This document shows, piece by piece, positions 5,631 to 5,713 of a stretch of DNA of 5,713 bases; within the stretch, counting starts at the first letter, position 1, and every line of letters begins with the position of its first letter. The notes beneath the pieces are model-generated. The model was not told the DNA's origin. It made no database searches and saw only the letters and a program-made list of their open reading frames with translations. The position numbers and the translations under genes are program-made. The stretch covers positions 1-5,713 of the forward strand of contig JAGYNL010000110.1 of assembly GCA_018399865.1 (NCBI GenBank). Direction: 5' to 3'. Origin of the DNA: Candidatus Bipolaricaulota bacterium. GTDB taxonomy: Bacteria > Bipolaricaulota > Bipolaricaulia > UBA7950 > UBA9294.

Positions 5631-5713
5631 GTGGAAGGGGCTCTGAATAGGGATTTGTTACACAATAGACCCGTGGTGCATCTGACAAGCCTTGGGTGCG
5701 CGAAGAATTTGGT
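5631..5713 (+). CDS. rimO: Ribosomal protein S12 methylthiotransferase RimO (3' truncated by window)
   Basis: Only the first ~27 codons are present. The readable frame ends in VVHLTSLGCAKNLV, the opening motif of RimO. Its Cys is the first of three in the N-terminal domain that hold an auxiliary 4Fe-4S cluster. MiaB paralogues normally have a GCQMN-type motif here instead. RimO is a radical-SAM enzyme that adds a methylthio group to an aspartate of ribosomal protein S12. The start is uncertain: an in-frame TGA at 5607 is followed by GTG 5622, GTG 5631, TTG 5655 and GTG 5673/5676, none with a convincing ribosome-binding site. GTG 5631 is a compromise. The upstream neighbour gpmA may share its transcript. 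Confidence 0.82.
   Translation, partial: MEGALNRDLLHNRPVVHLTSLGCAKNL

Overview
The window reads as ordinary chromosome from a diderm (outer-membrane) bacterium. I cannot place the phylum. A secreted, beta-rich, porin-like protein points to an outer membrane, as does a serine-palmitoyltransferase-like enzyme. Several strong AGGAGG-type ribosome-binding sites and sigma-70-like promoters resemble those of Firmicutes or neighbouring lineages. A CGGC-domain protein and the general gene mix would fit an anaerobe, but that is a guess. I see no mobile element, CRISPR array, tRNA or rRNA.

Layout: (1) At 2-952 is the C-terminal four fifths of a PLP-dependent alpha-oxoamine synthase, closest to serine palmitoyltransferase or Kbl. 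(2) At 1113-2216 is a signal-peptide-bearing, probable outer-membrane beta-barrel protein with its own extended -10 promoter and a strong intrinsic terminator (2242-2269). (3) At 2402-2812 is a stand-alone homologue of the archaeal ThrRS editing domain that has lost the usual catalytic lysine. (4) At 2900-3328, on the minus strand and convergent with (3), is a CGGC-domain cysteine protein. Its promoter sits inside nested inverted repeats. (5) At 3501-4160, divergent from (4), is a small proteasome/HslV-fold Ntn-hydrolase. Its processed N-terminus would be Ser rather than Thr, and its promoter placement suggests a leaderless mRNA. (6) At 4261-4638 is an FmdB-type zinc-ribbon protein with a long disordered tail and a good sigma-70 promoter. 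(7) At 4829-5581 is 2,3-bisphosphoglycerate-dependent phosphoglycerate mutase (gpmA). (8) From about 5631 to the window end is the 5' end of rimO, which encodes the ribosomal protein S12 methylthiotransferase.

Most genes look like independent transcription units with their own promoters; only gpmA-rimO (49 bp apart, no terminator seen) looks like a possible operon. No single pathway unites the window. Two loose themes are envelope functions (the lipid-type synthase next to the barrel protein) and translation or proteostasis (ThrRS editing domain, Ntn-hydrolase, RimO). The least ordinary parts are the Ser-type Ntn-hydrolase, the altered tRNA-editing domain, and the inverted-repeat architecture at the CGGC and fmdB promoters.
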